From Brevundimonas sp. (GTDB lineage Bacteria > Pseudomonadota > Alphaproteobacteria > Caulobacterales > Caulobacteraceae): 5,209 nucleotides of DNA. The stretch spans positions 1,397-6,605 of the forward strand of contig JAAXIW010000183.1 of NCBI GenBank assembly GCA_012270135.1, read 5' to 3'. Positions 1 through 5,174 of this stretch are shown here, in pieces; position 1 is the stretch's first letter, and each line of letters opens with the position of its first letter. Both the position numbers and the translations under genes were made by a program. The notes beneath the pieces were generated by a model. The model did no database searches. It was not told the DNA's origin and saw only the letters and a list, made by a program, of their open reading frames with translations.

Positions 1-724
1 CCCGCCGTCGCCGCGCGCCACCGGGCCCTGCCCGGCGCGACGAGCCGCCCGCAGGGGGGCGCCGGCCCGCGCCCACGGCACGGCGGTCGCCTCGCTCCTG
101 GCCGGGCGGTCGGGACCATTTTCCGGCGCCGCGCCCGGCGCGGCCCTGTTCGTCGCCGACGTCTACGGCGGCTCGCCGGCGGGCGGGGCCTCCACCGGCG
201 TGGCCGAGGCGCTGGCGTGGATGGTCCGCAATGACGTGCCGGTGGTCAATGTCAGCCTCGTCGTGCCGAGCAACTCCCTGGTCGAGGCGGCGGTGCGGAG
301 GGCGACGGCCCGCGGCCAGTTGATAGTCGCCGCCGCAGGCAACGACGGACCCGCCGCGGCGCCGCTCTATCCGGCCAGCTACCCCGAGGTGATCGGGGTC
401 ACCGCCGTCAACGCCCGCGGCCGGACCCTGCCCGAGGCCGCCCGGGGGCCCCAGGTCGACTTCGCCGCCCCCGGCGCCGACATGGCCGCCGCCGGCCCGG
501 GCGAAGGCTATGTCAATGTGCGCGGGGCCTCGTTCGCCGCGCCGCTGGTCGCCGGCCTGCTGGCCCGTCGAGGCGGCGGAAACCGGGCCGTCCAGGCGCT
601 CGAAGCGGAGGCCCGCGACATGGGCGCGCGCGGCCCCGACCCGATCTACGGCCGAGGCCTCGTCGCCGCGGACCTGCGGGTCGAGCCCCGTTCGGTGGGC
701 GCCAGAGGTCGGCTGTCGCGCTGA
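1..724 (+). CDS. Subtilisin-like (S8 family) serine protease, C-terminal part; 5' end outside window
   Basis: This is the 3' part of a subtilase, an endopeptidase with an Asp-His-Ser triad. In the frame beginning at base 2 the sequence HGTAVASLLAG carries the catalytic His (codon 74-76), AAAGNDGP carries the oxyanion-hole Asn (341-343), and RGASFAAP carries the catalytic Ser (530-532). The spacings of 89 residues (His to Asn) and 63 (Asn to Ser) are close to subtilisin's 91 and 66. The Asp motif must lie upstream of the window. The protein ends about 65 residues after the Ser with no added domain, stopping at TGA 722-724. Subtilases are usually exported, but the signal peptide cannot be seen. 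Odd point: the first 60 bases read better in frame 1 (all G/C third positions, sensible composition) than in the frame of the His motif, so a one-base frameshift at the G run 54-59 is possible. The family call is secure; whether the gene is intact is not. Confidence 0.9.
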   Translation, partial: PPSPRATGPCPARRAARRGAPARAHGTAVASLLAGRSGPFSGAAPGAALFVADVYGGSPAGGASTGVAEALAWMVRNDVPVVNVSLVVPSNSLVEAAVRRATARGQLIVAAAGNDGPAAAPLYPASYPEVIGVTAVNARGRTLPEAARGPQVDFAAPGADMAAAGPGEGYVNVRGASFAAPLVAGLLARRGGGNRAVQALEAEARDMGARGPDPIYGRGLVAADLRVEPRSVGARGRLSR

Positions 725-789
725 TTTTCCGGCGAATTTTTCCTCCACCCGGGATGAATCCGCGCGCGCCCATCGTTGGACCCTGCGAG

Positions 790-808
790 GACGGGCTTCC
801 GGCCCGTC
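790..808 (+). promoter_or_regulatory. Hairpin in the leader of the secreted Gly/Ser-rich protein gene
   Basis: A perfect 7-bp inverted repeat (GACGGGC / GCCCGTC) with a 5-base loop lies seven bases before the ribosome binding site at 816-820. No T run follows, so it does not look like the terminator of the upstream protease gene. It could influence translation or mRNA stability, but in DNA this GC-rich a short stem can also arise by chance. Confidence 0.3.
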
Positions 809-815
809 GAGTTGC

Positions 816-820
816 AGGAG
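816..820 (+). promoter_or_regulatory. Ribosome binding site deciding the ATG at 828
   Basis: AGGAG lies seven bases before the ATG at 828. The reading frame is open upstream as far as 510, overlapping the protease gene, but this Shine-Dalgarno sequence and the signal peptide that begins directly at 828 fix the start there. Confidence 0.8.
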
Positions 821-827
821 AGACGAC

Positions 828-1463
828 ATGCGCAAGACCCTGATGCTGATGACCACCGCGGCCTTCACCATGGCCCTCGCCGGCGCCGCCAACGCCCAGG
901 TGCTGGGCGGCTCGGGCGGGTTGGGGGGAGGACGCTGCGGTCAGGTCGGCGGCCTTGGCGGCCAGGTCGGCGGCAGTGTGACCGGCGGCCTGACCGGCTC
1001 GGTCGACGGCTCCTTCGCCCGCGATCGACTCGGCGAGACCACCGCCCGCGCCGAGCGCCTGCGAGAGCGGGCCGAACGCCGCGCCGCCCGCGCCCAGGCG
1101 CGGGCCGCCGCCGAGGCCGAACGGGCCCGCGCCCGCGGCGAGGCCGCGGCCGATCAGGCGCGCGGCGCCGCCGTCGGCGCCGCATCGAGCGTCTACGGCT
1201 CCACCCAGGGCGCGGCCGGCTCGGTCGAGGGTTCGGCGTCCGGCATGCTGGACGGCTCGGCCCGAGCGGGCCAGGGCGCGCTGGCCGGCGACATCAACGG
1301 ATCGGGTTCCGGCTCGGCCGAGGCGGCGAATGAGCCCCGTCGCCAGGACCGTCAGGACCGCCGCGATCGCCGCGTCGAGGCCAACGGCTCGGCCTCGGCC
1401 GACCGCGACGGCGCCTCGGTCAGCGCGAGCGCGAACGCCAGCGGCTCCGCCCGCCCGCGCTGA
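828..1463 (+). CDS. Secreted low-complexity Gly/Ser- and Ala/Arg-rich protein, function unknown
   Basis: A 211-residue protein that I cannot assign to a named family. Residues 1-23 form a clear Sec signal peptide: MRK, a hydrophobic stretch, then ANA before Q24, so the mature form should reach the periplasm or outside. Residues 26-62 are Gly-rich with GS-V-x-G repeats and hold the only Cys (C37). Residues 64-117 are Ala, Arg and Glu rich (RAERLRERAERRAARAQ) and likely form a long charged helix or coiled coil. Residues 122-165 return to GS-x-x-G repeats (GSTQG, GSVEGSASG, LDGSARAG). Residues 171-183 are a basic RRQDRQDRRDRR patch, and the tail is Ser/Ala rich. The start is set by AGGAG at 816-820. 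The gene lies 103 bases after the protease and ends before two hairpins. A structural or envelope-associated role is a guess from composition only. Confidence 0.8.
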   Translation: MRKTLMLMTTAAFTMALAGAANAQVLGGSGGLGGGRCGQVGGLGGQVGGSVTGGLTGSVDGSFARDRLGETTARAERLRERAERRAARAQARAAAEAERARARGEAAADQARGAAVGAASSVYGSTQGAAGSVEGSASGMLDGSARAGQGALAGDINGSGSGSAEAANEPRRQDRQDRRDRRVEANGSASADRDGASVSASANASGSARPR

Positions 1464-1476
1464 TCCGCGCCGATAA

Positions 1477-1500
1477 CGCCACCGCCAGACGGCGGTAGCG
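1477..1500 (+). terminator. Hairpin after the secreted-protein gene, possible weak terminator
   Basis: A 10-bp stem (CGCCACCGCC / GGCGGTAGCG, with one G-T pair) closes on the 4-base loop AGAC. It begins 14 bases after the stop codon at 1461-1463. It is followed by TCTGCTCTTC rather than a clean T run, so it may act mainly as an mRNA 3'-end stabiliser ahead of the stronger terminator at 1517. Confidence 0.5.
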
Positions 1501-1516
1501 TCTGCTCTTCGAGACC

Positions 1517-1550
1517 CGCGGCCGGAACGACCCCGTTCCGGCCGCGCTTT
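1517..1550 (+). terminator. Intrinsic terminator directly before the transporter gene
   Basis: A perfect 13-bp GC-rich inverted repeat (CGCGGCCGGAACG at 1517-1529, its complement at 1534-1546) has a 4-base loop ACCC and is followed by CTTT. It should end transcripts of the gene at 828-1463. Its 3' edge is only seven bases from the ATG at 1558, so it also occupies the space where a leader and ribosome binding site for the transporter would be expected. Confidence 0.75.
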
Positions 1551-1557
1551 ATGGGCC

Positions 1558-3474
1558 ATGCCCAGATCGAAGATGAACCCTCGCGTCTTCTGGGGTGCGA
1601 GCCTGATCATCGCCCTGCTGCTGCTGGCGGCGGTGCTCGCCCCGGGGGCGTCCGACTACGTCTTTCAGGCGGCGCAGCGGTGGGTGATCGGGGCCTTCGG
1701 CTGGTTCTACGTCGCCGCCGTCGCGGGCTTCCTGCTGCTGGTTGTGGGCCTCGCCGTCGCCCCGACCGGGCGGCTGAAGCTGGGGCCGGACGACTGCGAG
1801 CCGGACTTCCCCTATGTCTCCTGGCTGGCCATGCTGTTCGCGGCGGGCATGGGCATCGGCCTGATGTATTTCGCCGTGGCCGAGCCGGTCCAGCACTACG
1901 CCGCCCCGCCCGAGGGCGCGCCCGGCACCTTCGCCGCCGCCCGCGAGGCGATGGTCATCACCTTCACCCACTGGGGCGTCCACGCCTGGGCCATCTACGC
2001 CCTCGTCGGCCTCAGCCTGGCCTATTTCGCCCACCGCAAGGGCCTGCCGCTGACGCTGCGCTCGGGCCTCTATCCCCTGCTGGGCAAGCGGACCGACGGC
2101 TGGGTCGGCGACGCGGTCGACATCTTCGCCATCTGGGGCACTCTGTTCGGCATCGCCACCTCGCTCGGCCTCGGCGTGGCCCAGAGCAACAGCGGGCTGA
2201 ACTACCTTACCGGCCTGCCGTCGAACGCGGCGGTGCAGGTGGGCCTGATCGCCCTCGTCATGGGCGCCGCCACCGTCTCGGTCCTGACCGGGCTGGACCG
2301 CGGCGTGCGGCGGCTGTCCGAGCTGAACCTGGTGCTCGCCGTCCTGCTGATGGCCTTCGTCTTCGCGGTCGGGCCGACCGGATTCCTGCTCAAGGCGCTG
2401 GTGCAGAATTTCGGCCTCTACCTCGACCACTTCTTCGTCCGCACCTTCAACATGTACGCCTATGAGCCGCGCGGCTGGATGGCGGACTGGACGCTGTTCT
2501 ACTGGGCCTGGTGGATCGCCTGGTCGCCGTTCGTCGGCATGTTCATCGCCCGCATCTCGCGCGGCCGGACGGTGCGCGAGTTCATCATCGGCGTCCTGCT
2601 GGTCCCGACCGGCTTCACCTTCCTGTGGATGACGGTGTTCGGAAACACGGCCATCTCCCTCGACATGGGCCAGGCCGCGGGAGCCATATCGCAGGCGGTC
2701 ACCACCGATCTGTCGACCGCGATCTTCCGCTTCTTCGAACAACTCCCGGGCGCGGCGATCACCTCGACCATCGCCGTGCTGCTGGTGGCGGTCTTCTTCG
2801 TCACCTCGGCCGATTCCGGCTCGCTGGTCATCGACACCATCGCGTCCGGGGGCGCCGACGACACGCCGCGCTGGCAGAGGGTCTACTGGTGCACGCTCGA
2901 GGGCGCGGCGGCGGCCATCCTGCTGCTGGCCGGGGGTCTCGGCGCGTTGCAGGCGGCGACCCTGGTGGCCGCCCTGCCCTTCGCCGCCATCATGATCGTG
3001 CTCGCCTTCGGCCTGGTCCGCCAGATGAAAGCCGACCGCAAGGGCGTGCCCGTGGCCCACGCGACCCCGCCGATCGGCGCACGGCTGAAGCGCATCCTGT
3101 CCCCGGCCCGCCGCCGCGACATCGACCGCCAGATCGAGCAGCACGCCGTCCCGGCCCTCGAGGCCGTGCGCCGGGCGCTGGACGCGGAGGGCGTCGAGGG
3201 CGCTGGGGTCGAGCGCGACGCCGACGGCGTGGCCCTGTCCGCCCCCGCCGGCGACACACCCTTCGCCTATCGTCTCACCGCCTCGGCTCGCCCACTGCCC
3301 GCCTTCACGGCCCTTGAGGCGCCCGAGCCGCGCCGCAGCCAGGAATGGCGCCTCCTCGCCCGCGTCGGCCCCGCCGACCGCGGCCGCGACGTCACCGGAT
3401 TCACCACCGACCAGCTGATCGCCGACGTCCTGGAACGGCTGGATCAGTGGCGCCGCGCGCACCGGCCCGGGTAG
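1558..3474 (+). CDS. BetT-like BCCT-family transporter (choline/betaine-type quaternary amine uptake)
   Basis: A 638-residue inner-membrane secondary transporter of the betaine/carnitine/choline family, which imports quaternary ammonium osmolytes or their precursors. Family marks: the glycine motif AGMGIGLMYFAVAEP (residues 96-110), HWGVHAWAIY (138-147), and the signature WTLFYWAWWIAWSPFVG (311-327) with aromatic-box Trp318, Trp319, Trp322 and Phe325. FFVTSADSGS (413-422) follows, with Thr416 and Ser417 at the sodium-site positions of BetP. Twelve membrane segments are expected, from about residue 12 to 488. Residues 490-638 form a long soluble C-terminal domain resembling that of E. coli BetT (TTDQLIADVLERLDQ near the end), tied in BetT proteins to osmotic regulation. 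Odd points: Gly101 stands where E. coli BetT has Asp, so choline may not be the substrate. No Shine-Dalgarno precedes either ATG (1558 or 1573), and a terminator abuts the start. ATG 1573 (MNPRVFW) is an equally good start. No betA/betB-like genes are in view. Confidence 0.93.
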   Translation: MPRSKMNPRVFWGASLIIALLLLAAVLAPGASDYVFQAAQRWVIGAFGWFYVAAVAGFLLLVVGLAVAPTGRLKLGPDDCEPDFPYVSWLAMLFAAGMGIGLMYFAVAEPVQHYAAPPEGAPGTFAAAREAMVITFTHWGVHAWAIYALVGLSLAYFAHRKGLPLTLRSGLYPLLGKRTDGWVGDAVDIFAIWGTLFGIATSLGLGVAQSNSGLNYLTGLPSNAAVQVGLIALVMGAATVSVLTGLDRGVRRLSELNLVLAVLLMAFVFAVGPTGFLLKALVQNFGLYLDHFFVRTFNMYAYEPRGWMADWTLFYWAWWIAWSPFVGMFIARISRGRTVREFIIGVLLVPTGFTFLWMTVFGNTAISLDMGQAAGAISQAVTTDLSTAIFRFFEQLPGAAITSTIAVLLVAVFFVTSADSGSLVIDTIASGGADDTPRWQRVYWCTLEGAAAAILLLAGGLGALQAATLVAALPFAAIMIVLAFGLVRQMKADRKGVPVAHATPPIGARLKRILSPARRRDIDRQIEQHAVPALEAVRRALDAEGVEGAGVERDADGVALSAPAGDTPFAYRLTASARPLPAFTALEAPEPRRSQEWRLLARVGPADRGRDVTGFTTDQLIADVLERLDQWRRAHRPG

Positions 3475-3554
3475 TGATCCTTCCGCAGCGAGGCGACGTC
3501 CGTGGGGGCTTCATCGACTGGCTCGACCGGGTCCCAAAAGCGGGCCGGCGGAAC

Positions 3555-3578
3555 GTCCTCCAAGGGTGGATAGCGGAC
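3555..3578 (+). repeat. Interspersed 24-nt repeat unit, copy A (single unit)
   Basis: One unit starting GTCC, with core AAGGGTGG and end AGCGGAC. By hand alignment it matches 19 of 24 positions of the second unit in the copy at 4078-4132. It lies between the transporter stop and the 3' end of the minus-strand gene. The rest of the 143-base gap (3475-3617) shows no gene or convincing terminator. Confidence 0.65.
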
Positions 3579-3617
3579 TTGGCTCGCCGAGCGAACCCTC
3601 AATGTCCGGGAGCGCTG

Positions 3618-4034
3618 CTATAGCCCTTCTAGAAGGGCCCGGCTTCCCTTGCCCATGAGCACCCCGCTCAGGCTTTTCTGGAATGAGCCAAGCTGGCTGT
3701 AGGTAGTAGTGAAGCAAGCGCTCACCTGAAGGGGTTCGTGCACGTATTCATCGGAGTCTTCTGTTCTCAATTGAACTGCCACGAGCAACATTCCGGTCGA
3801 GTTGTATGGGCGGATCGTAATGGAGGCATATCTTCTCGGGCCACTTAGTTCGGGATCGCTCTCAACCAGAATACCGGGGCCGAGGGGATAGGCGTTTAGA
3901 TGCTCCGCAAACGCTGCGAGATCGGCCGTCCTGAACGAAGGTGAAGCGACCCCCGAAAATCGGCCCGCCAAGACCGCGACCGTCACGTAAACCACGTCGT
4001 CTTCTGGCTCGAGCTGAAGGTACAGAGAGTTCAT
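3618..4034 (-). CDS. Uncharacterised small protein, weak resemblance to WapI-type immunity proteins
   Basis: A 138-residue soluble protein with no signal peptide or membrane segment, read from ATG (4034-4032) to TAG (3620-3618). The sequence alternates short beta-type stretches (VVYVTVAVLAGRF at 14-26, YASITIRPY at 69-77, MLLVAVQLRTE at 82-92) with helices (TADLAAFAEHLNAY at 36-49; a C-terminal helix with QLGSFQKSLSGVLMG at 114-128). The order (N-terminal strands, T-x-DL-x-x-F helix, strands, then a final T/L-x-x-F-x-x-L helix) recalls WapI-family immunity proteins, but I see no diagnostic motif, so this is weak. No in-frame GTG or TTG lies before the stop codon upstream at 4088-4086, so the start is fixed. 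The Shine-Dalgarno is weak at best (GAGCGG next to the ATG). It converges with the transporter gene and is bracketed by repeat copies A and B. Codon use is less GC-biased than in the transporter. Confidence 0.7.
   Translation of the reverse strand: MNSLYLQLEPEDDVVYVTVAVLAGRFSGVASPSFRTADLAAFAEHLNAYPLGPGILVESDPELSGPRRYASITIRPYNSTGMLLVAVQLRTEDSDEYVHEPLQVSACFTTTYSQLGSFQKSLSGVLMGKGSRALLEGL
3623..3638. repeat. Perfect 16-bp palindrome at the 3' end of the minus-strand gene
   Basis: GCCCTTCTAGAAGGGC is its own reverse complement and overlaps the last codons before the TAG stop at 3620-3618. As RNA it would give a 6-bp stem with a CTAG loop. No T run follows on either strand, so I do not call it an intrinsic terminator; it might protect the mRNA 3' end. 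Confidence 0.4.
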
Positions 4035-4077
4035 CCGCTCGGCATGCCTTGAAGTCGCCCGATCCGCAACCTCGGCG

Positions 4078-4132
4078 AACGTCCGCTATGGGTCGGGAGC
4101 GGTCGGTCGCCTAAGGGTGGGAAGCGGACTTT
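4078..4132 (+). repeat. Interspersed repeat, copy B (two tandem units with inverted ends)
   Basis: This is the most complete copy. Two units (4081-4104 and 4106-4129) repeat with a 25-base period and agree at 18 of 24 positions by hand. Shared features are GTC at the start, a GGGT core and AGCGG near the end. The outer ends AACGTCCGCT (4078-4087) and AGCGGACTTT (4123-4132) are inverted repeats matching at 9 of 10 positions. The first unit can itself fold (GTCCGCT with AGCGGTC). It fills much of the gap between the divergent genes at 4034 (minus) and 4187 (plus), so their promoters must lie in or beside it. Confidence 0.75.
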
Positions 4133-4186
4133 CGACGCGGTCGTGTAGACTGGCCAGCAAACCCTCACAGGCGAGGCCGTCAACCC

Positions 4187-4594
4187 ATGATCCGGATGCT
4201 TCTGAGTGTCACCCTTGGGCTTGCTAGCTGTGCAACGCTCCCCCACGTGCCACCGATCACGATTTGCGATGTCTGGAGCGGGAAGGTCGCGGAAGGGCGG
4301 GAAGTTGAAGTCGAAGGATACCTTTACACCAACTGGAGCTTTATCGCGGTCGCCTCCCCAGAGTGTCCGCAGGCTCTACTGACGCTCGTGGACAGCGCAG
4401 CTGATGCGGACCAGCGCGACCATGCATGGGGCACTGTTCTTTCCGTGAGAGACACACCCTCGAAGGCGGTCCGCGTTCGGCTGGTCGGTCGAGCCATCGT
4501 CGGGGGCGATCCAGCTGTCAATGCGCTATCGGTGACGTCGTATCGGGATGTGAGCGTTGTCGAGATGCCCGCGCCACTTGCGCCCTGGCAATAA
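4187..4594 (+). CDS. Small hypothetical lipoprotein
   Basis: A 135-residue protein of no family I recognise. The N-terminus MIRMLLSVTLGLASC is a short lipoprotein signal peptide with lipobox L-A-S-C, so Cys15 should be lipid-modified and the mature protein anchored in the envelope. The mature part has two more Cys (C27 and C60) that could form a disulfide in the periplasm. Strand-like segments include REVEVEGYLY (38-47), SFIAVAS (51-57), KAVRVRLVGRAIV (93-105) and DVSVVEMP (121-128). The pattern of short strands around V-x-V-E-G-Y and V-R-L-V-G-R is what an OB-fold-like small barrel would give, which is inference. The ATG at 4187 has a GCGAGG sequence at 4171-4176, ten bases upstream; the next ATG (4196) would leave a very short signal peptide. 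Repeat copies B and C flank the gene. Confidence 0.75.
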   Translation: MIRMLLSVTLGLASCATLPHVPPITICDVWSGKVAEGREVEVEGYLYTNWSFIAVASPECPQALLTLVDSAADADQRDHAWGTVLSVRDTPSKAVRVRLVGRAIVGGDPAVNALSVTSYRDVSVVEMPAPLAPWQ

Positions 4595-4616
4595 CGCCGC
4601 CTGACGATGACGGTTT

Positions 4617-4665
4617 GTCCGCAATGGGTCGGAAGCAGACGGTGACCTCAGGGTGGTGAGCGGAC
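4617..4665 (+). repeat. Interspersed repeat, copy C (two tandem units)
   Basis: Units at 4617-4640 and 4642-4665 keep the 25-base period of copy B. Over 49 bases, copies B and C align without gaps and agree at 40 positions by hand. Starts GTCCGC and ends GCGGAC form inverted ends. It begins 22 bases after the lipoprotein stop and ends 23 bases before the next gene. Confidence 0.75.
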
Positions 4666-4674
4666 ATCCCGCCT

Positions 4675-4682
4675 GCTAGTTT
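4675..4682 (+). promoter_or_regulatory. Possible -10 element for the small membrane protein
   Basis: GCTAGTTT matches six of eight positions of the Caulobacter housekeeping -10 consensus (GCTANAWC, from memory) and ends six bases before the ATG at 4689, the spacing expected for a leaderless transcript. The bases between are pyrimidine-rich (CCTCCC) with no Shine-Dalgarno, which fits. A -35 box would fall inside the end of repeat copy C, and none is obvious. Confidence 0.3.
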
Positions 4683-4688
4683 CCTCCC

Positions 4689-5075
4689 ATGGCGACGTTC
4701 TTTCACCGGCTAAGTGCAGTCCAGAACTATCGCTGGGTAAGCGTCGCGCTCATCGCGGCGATGATCCTTCTCCCGGTTCTCTTCATGAGGCTTGGAGCGT
4801 TGGAGTGGGTAGCTTCTCTTGCGGGACTTCCGGTCTACGTCGCTCTTGTAGTGCTGACATATCGCCGCCTCCGGGACGCCAATCTCAGCGGCTGGTGGAT
4901 CGTCCTGATGATCCTGGTGGTCAACCTCGGCCCGCGTTGGGACGGGCTAGAGCCGCTTTCGTTCCACGTGAGCCATCTCATTCATCTCATCCCCGTGGCC
5001 TTGGGGTGGCTCGTCCGCGCCCCACAGACGGTCGCCGGGACGAATGTCCGACCTGACGGCCTAAGGCTCGGCTGA
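4689..5075 (+). CDS. Small multi-pass membrane protein, DUF805-like
   Basis: A 128-residue inner-membrane protein with about four hydrophobic segments: residues 16-33, 40-57, 69-82 and 96-110. The segment YRRLRDANLSGWW (58-70) between the second and third segments matches the hallmark RRLHD-x-x-x-SGWW of DUF805 proteins, whose function is unknown. The usual DUF805 opening (F-x-G-R-x-x-R-x-E-YW) is not present, and the fourth segment is followed by a short polar tail ending LRLG. It is therefore either a divergent member or a neighbouring family with the same loop. No Shine-Dalgarno precedes the ATG, so a leaderless message is likely. Repeat copies C and D bracket it; it shares orientation with the lipoprotein gene, but the 94-base gap containing a repeat argues against tight coupling. 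Confidence 0.75.
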   Translation: MATFFHRLSAVQNYRWVSVALIAAMILLPVLFMRLGALEWVASLAGLPVYVALVVLTYRRLRDANLSGWWIVLMILVVNLGPRWDGLEPLSFHVSHLIHLIPVALGWLVRAPQTVAGTNVRPDGLRLG

Positions 5076-5086
5076 GACCGGCCAAT

Positions 5087-5110
5087 GTCCGCTCTGGGTC
5101 GGAAGCGGTC
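5087..5110 (+). repeat. Interspersed 24-nt repeat unit, copy D (single unit)
   Basis: The unit starts GTCCGCT, has the core TGGGTCGGAAGCGG and ends TC. It agrees with the first unit of copy B at 22 of 24 positions. The following bases (ATTCGCATTCC) do not continue into a second unit. It begins 11 bases after the stop codon of the DUF805-like gene. Confidence 0.7.
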
Positions 5111-5151
5111 ATTCGCATTCCATCGCAAAGAGCACCTCATCCCCCACCGTC

Positions 5152-5174
5152 ATCCTCGGGCTTGAGCCGAGGAT
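5152..5174. repeat. Palindromic intergenic element at the right end
   Basis: ATCCTCGG and CCGAGGAT form a perfect 8-bp stem around the 7-base loop GCTTGAG. The surrounding CGTCATCCTCGGGCTTGA is, as far as I recall, typical of short palindromic repeats scattered through alphaproteobacterial intergenic DNA. It is unrelated in sequence to the 24-nt units. No T run follows, so it is probably not an intrinsic terminator. Nothing else is recognisable between 5111 and 5209 apart from an open minus-strand frame. Confidence 0.55.

Noticed and set aside
725..745. Intrinsic terminator after the protease gene
   Set aside because: There is a run of five T at about 736-740, but the only stem before it is four base pairs with a long loop, which is too weak to call.
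510..827. Upstream in-frame extension of the secreted-protein gene
   Set aside because: It overlaps the end of the protease gene in another frame, and the signal peptide and AGGAG site place the true start at 828.
513..1610. 365-codon minus-strand open frame opposite the secreted protein and protease end
   Set aside because: Arg/Gly/Ala-rich translation without motifs, spanning two well-supported plus-strand genes and both hairpins; a shadow of the high GC.
1549..3462. 637-codon open frame on the minus strand opposite the transporter gene
   Set aside because: It is rich in Gly, Asp, Gln and Arg with no family motif, and the plus strand has unmistakable BCCT motifs. Long antisense open frames are expected where third positions are almost all G or C.
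3345..3623. 92-codon plus-strand frame crossing the end of the transporter gene
   Set aside because: The first half is an Arg/Pro-rich shadow of the transporter, and the rest reads through repeat A with no motif or ribosome binding site.
3617..3624. Plus-strand -10 promoter box GCTATAGC
   Set aside because: It matches the Caulobacter -10 well but is a self-complementary sequence with no -35 partner and would only drive antisense RNA to the minus-strand gene.
4031..4246. 71-codon minus-strand frame whose TGA overlaps the ATG of the gene at 4034 (ATGA)
   Set aside because: The ATGA overlap looks like translational coupling, but the frame runs through repeat copy B and opposite the lipoprotein signal peptide, and its translation looks non-coding.
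3555..5110. CRISPR array
   Set aside because: The 24-25 nt units are separated by whole genes or by one base within a dimer, not by uniform spacers, and no cas genes are present.
3555..5110. Integron gene-cassette array
   Set aside because: No attC-like inverse core and core (RYYYAAC / GTTRRRY) pairs were found at the repeat ends, gene orientations are mixed, and no integrase is in view.
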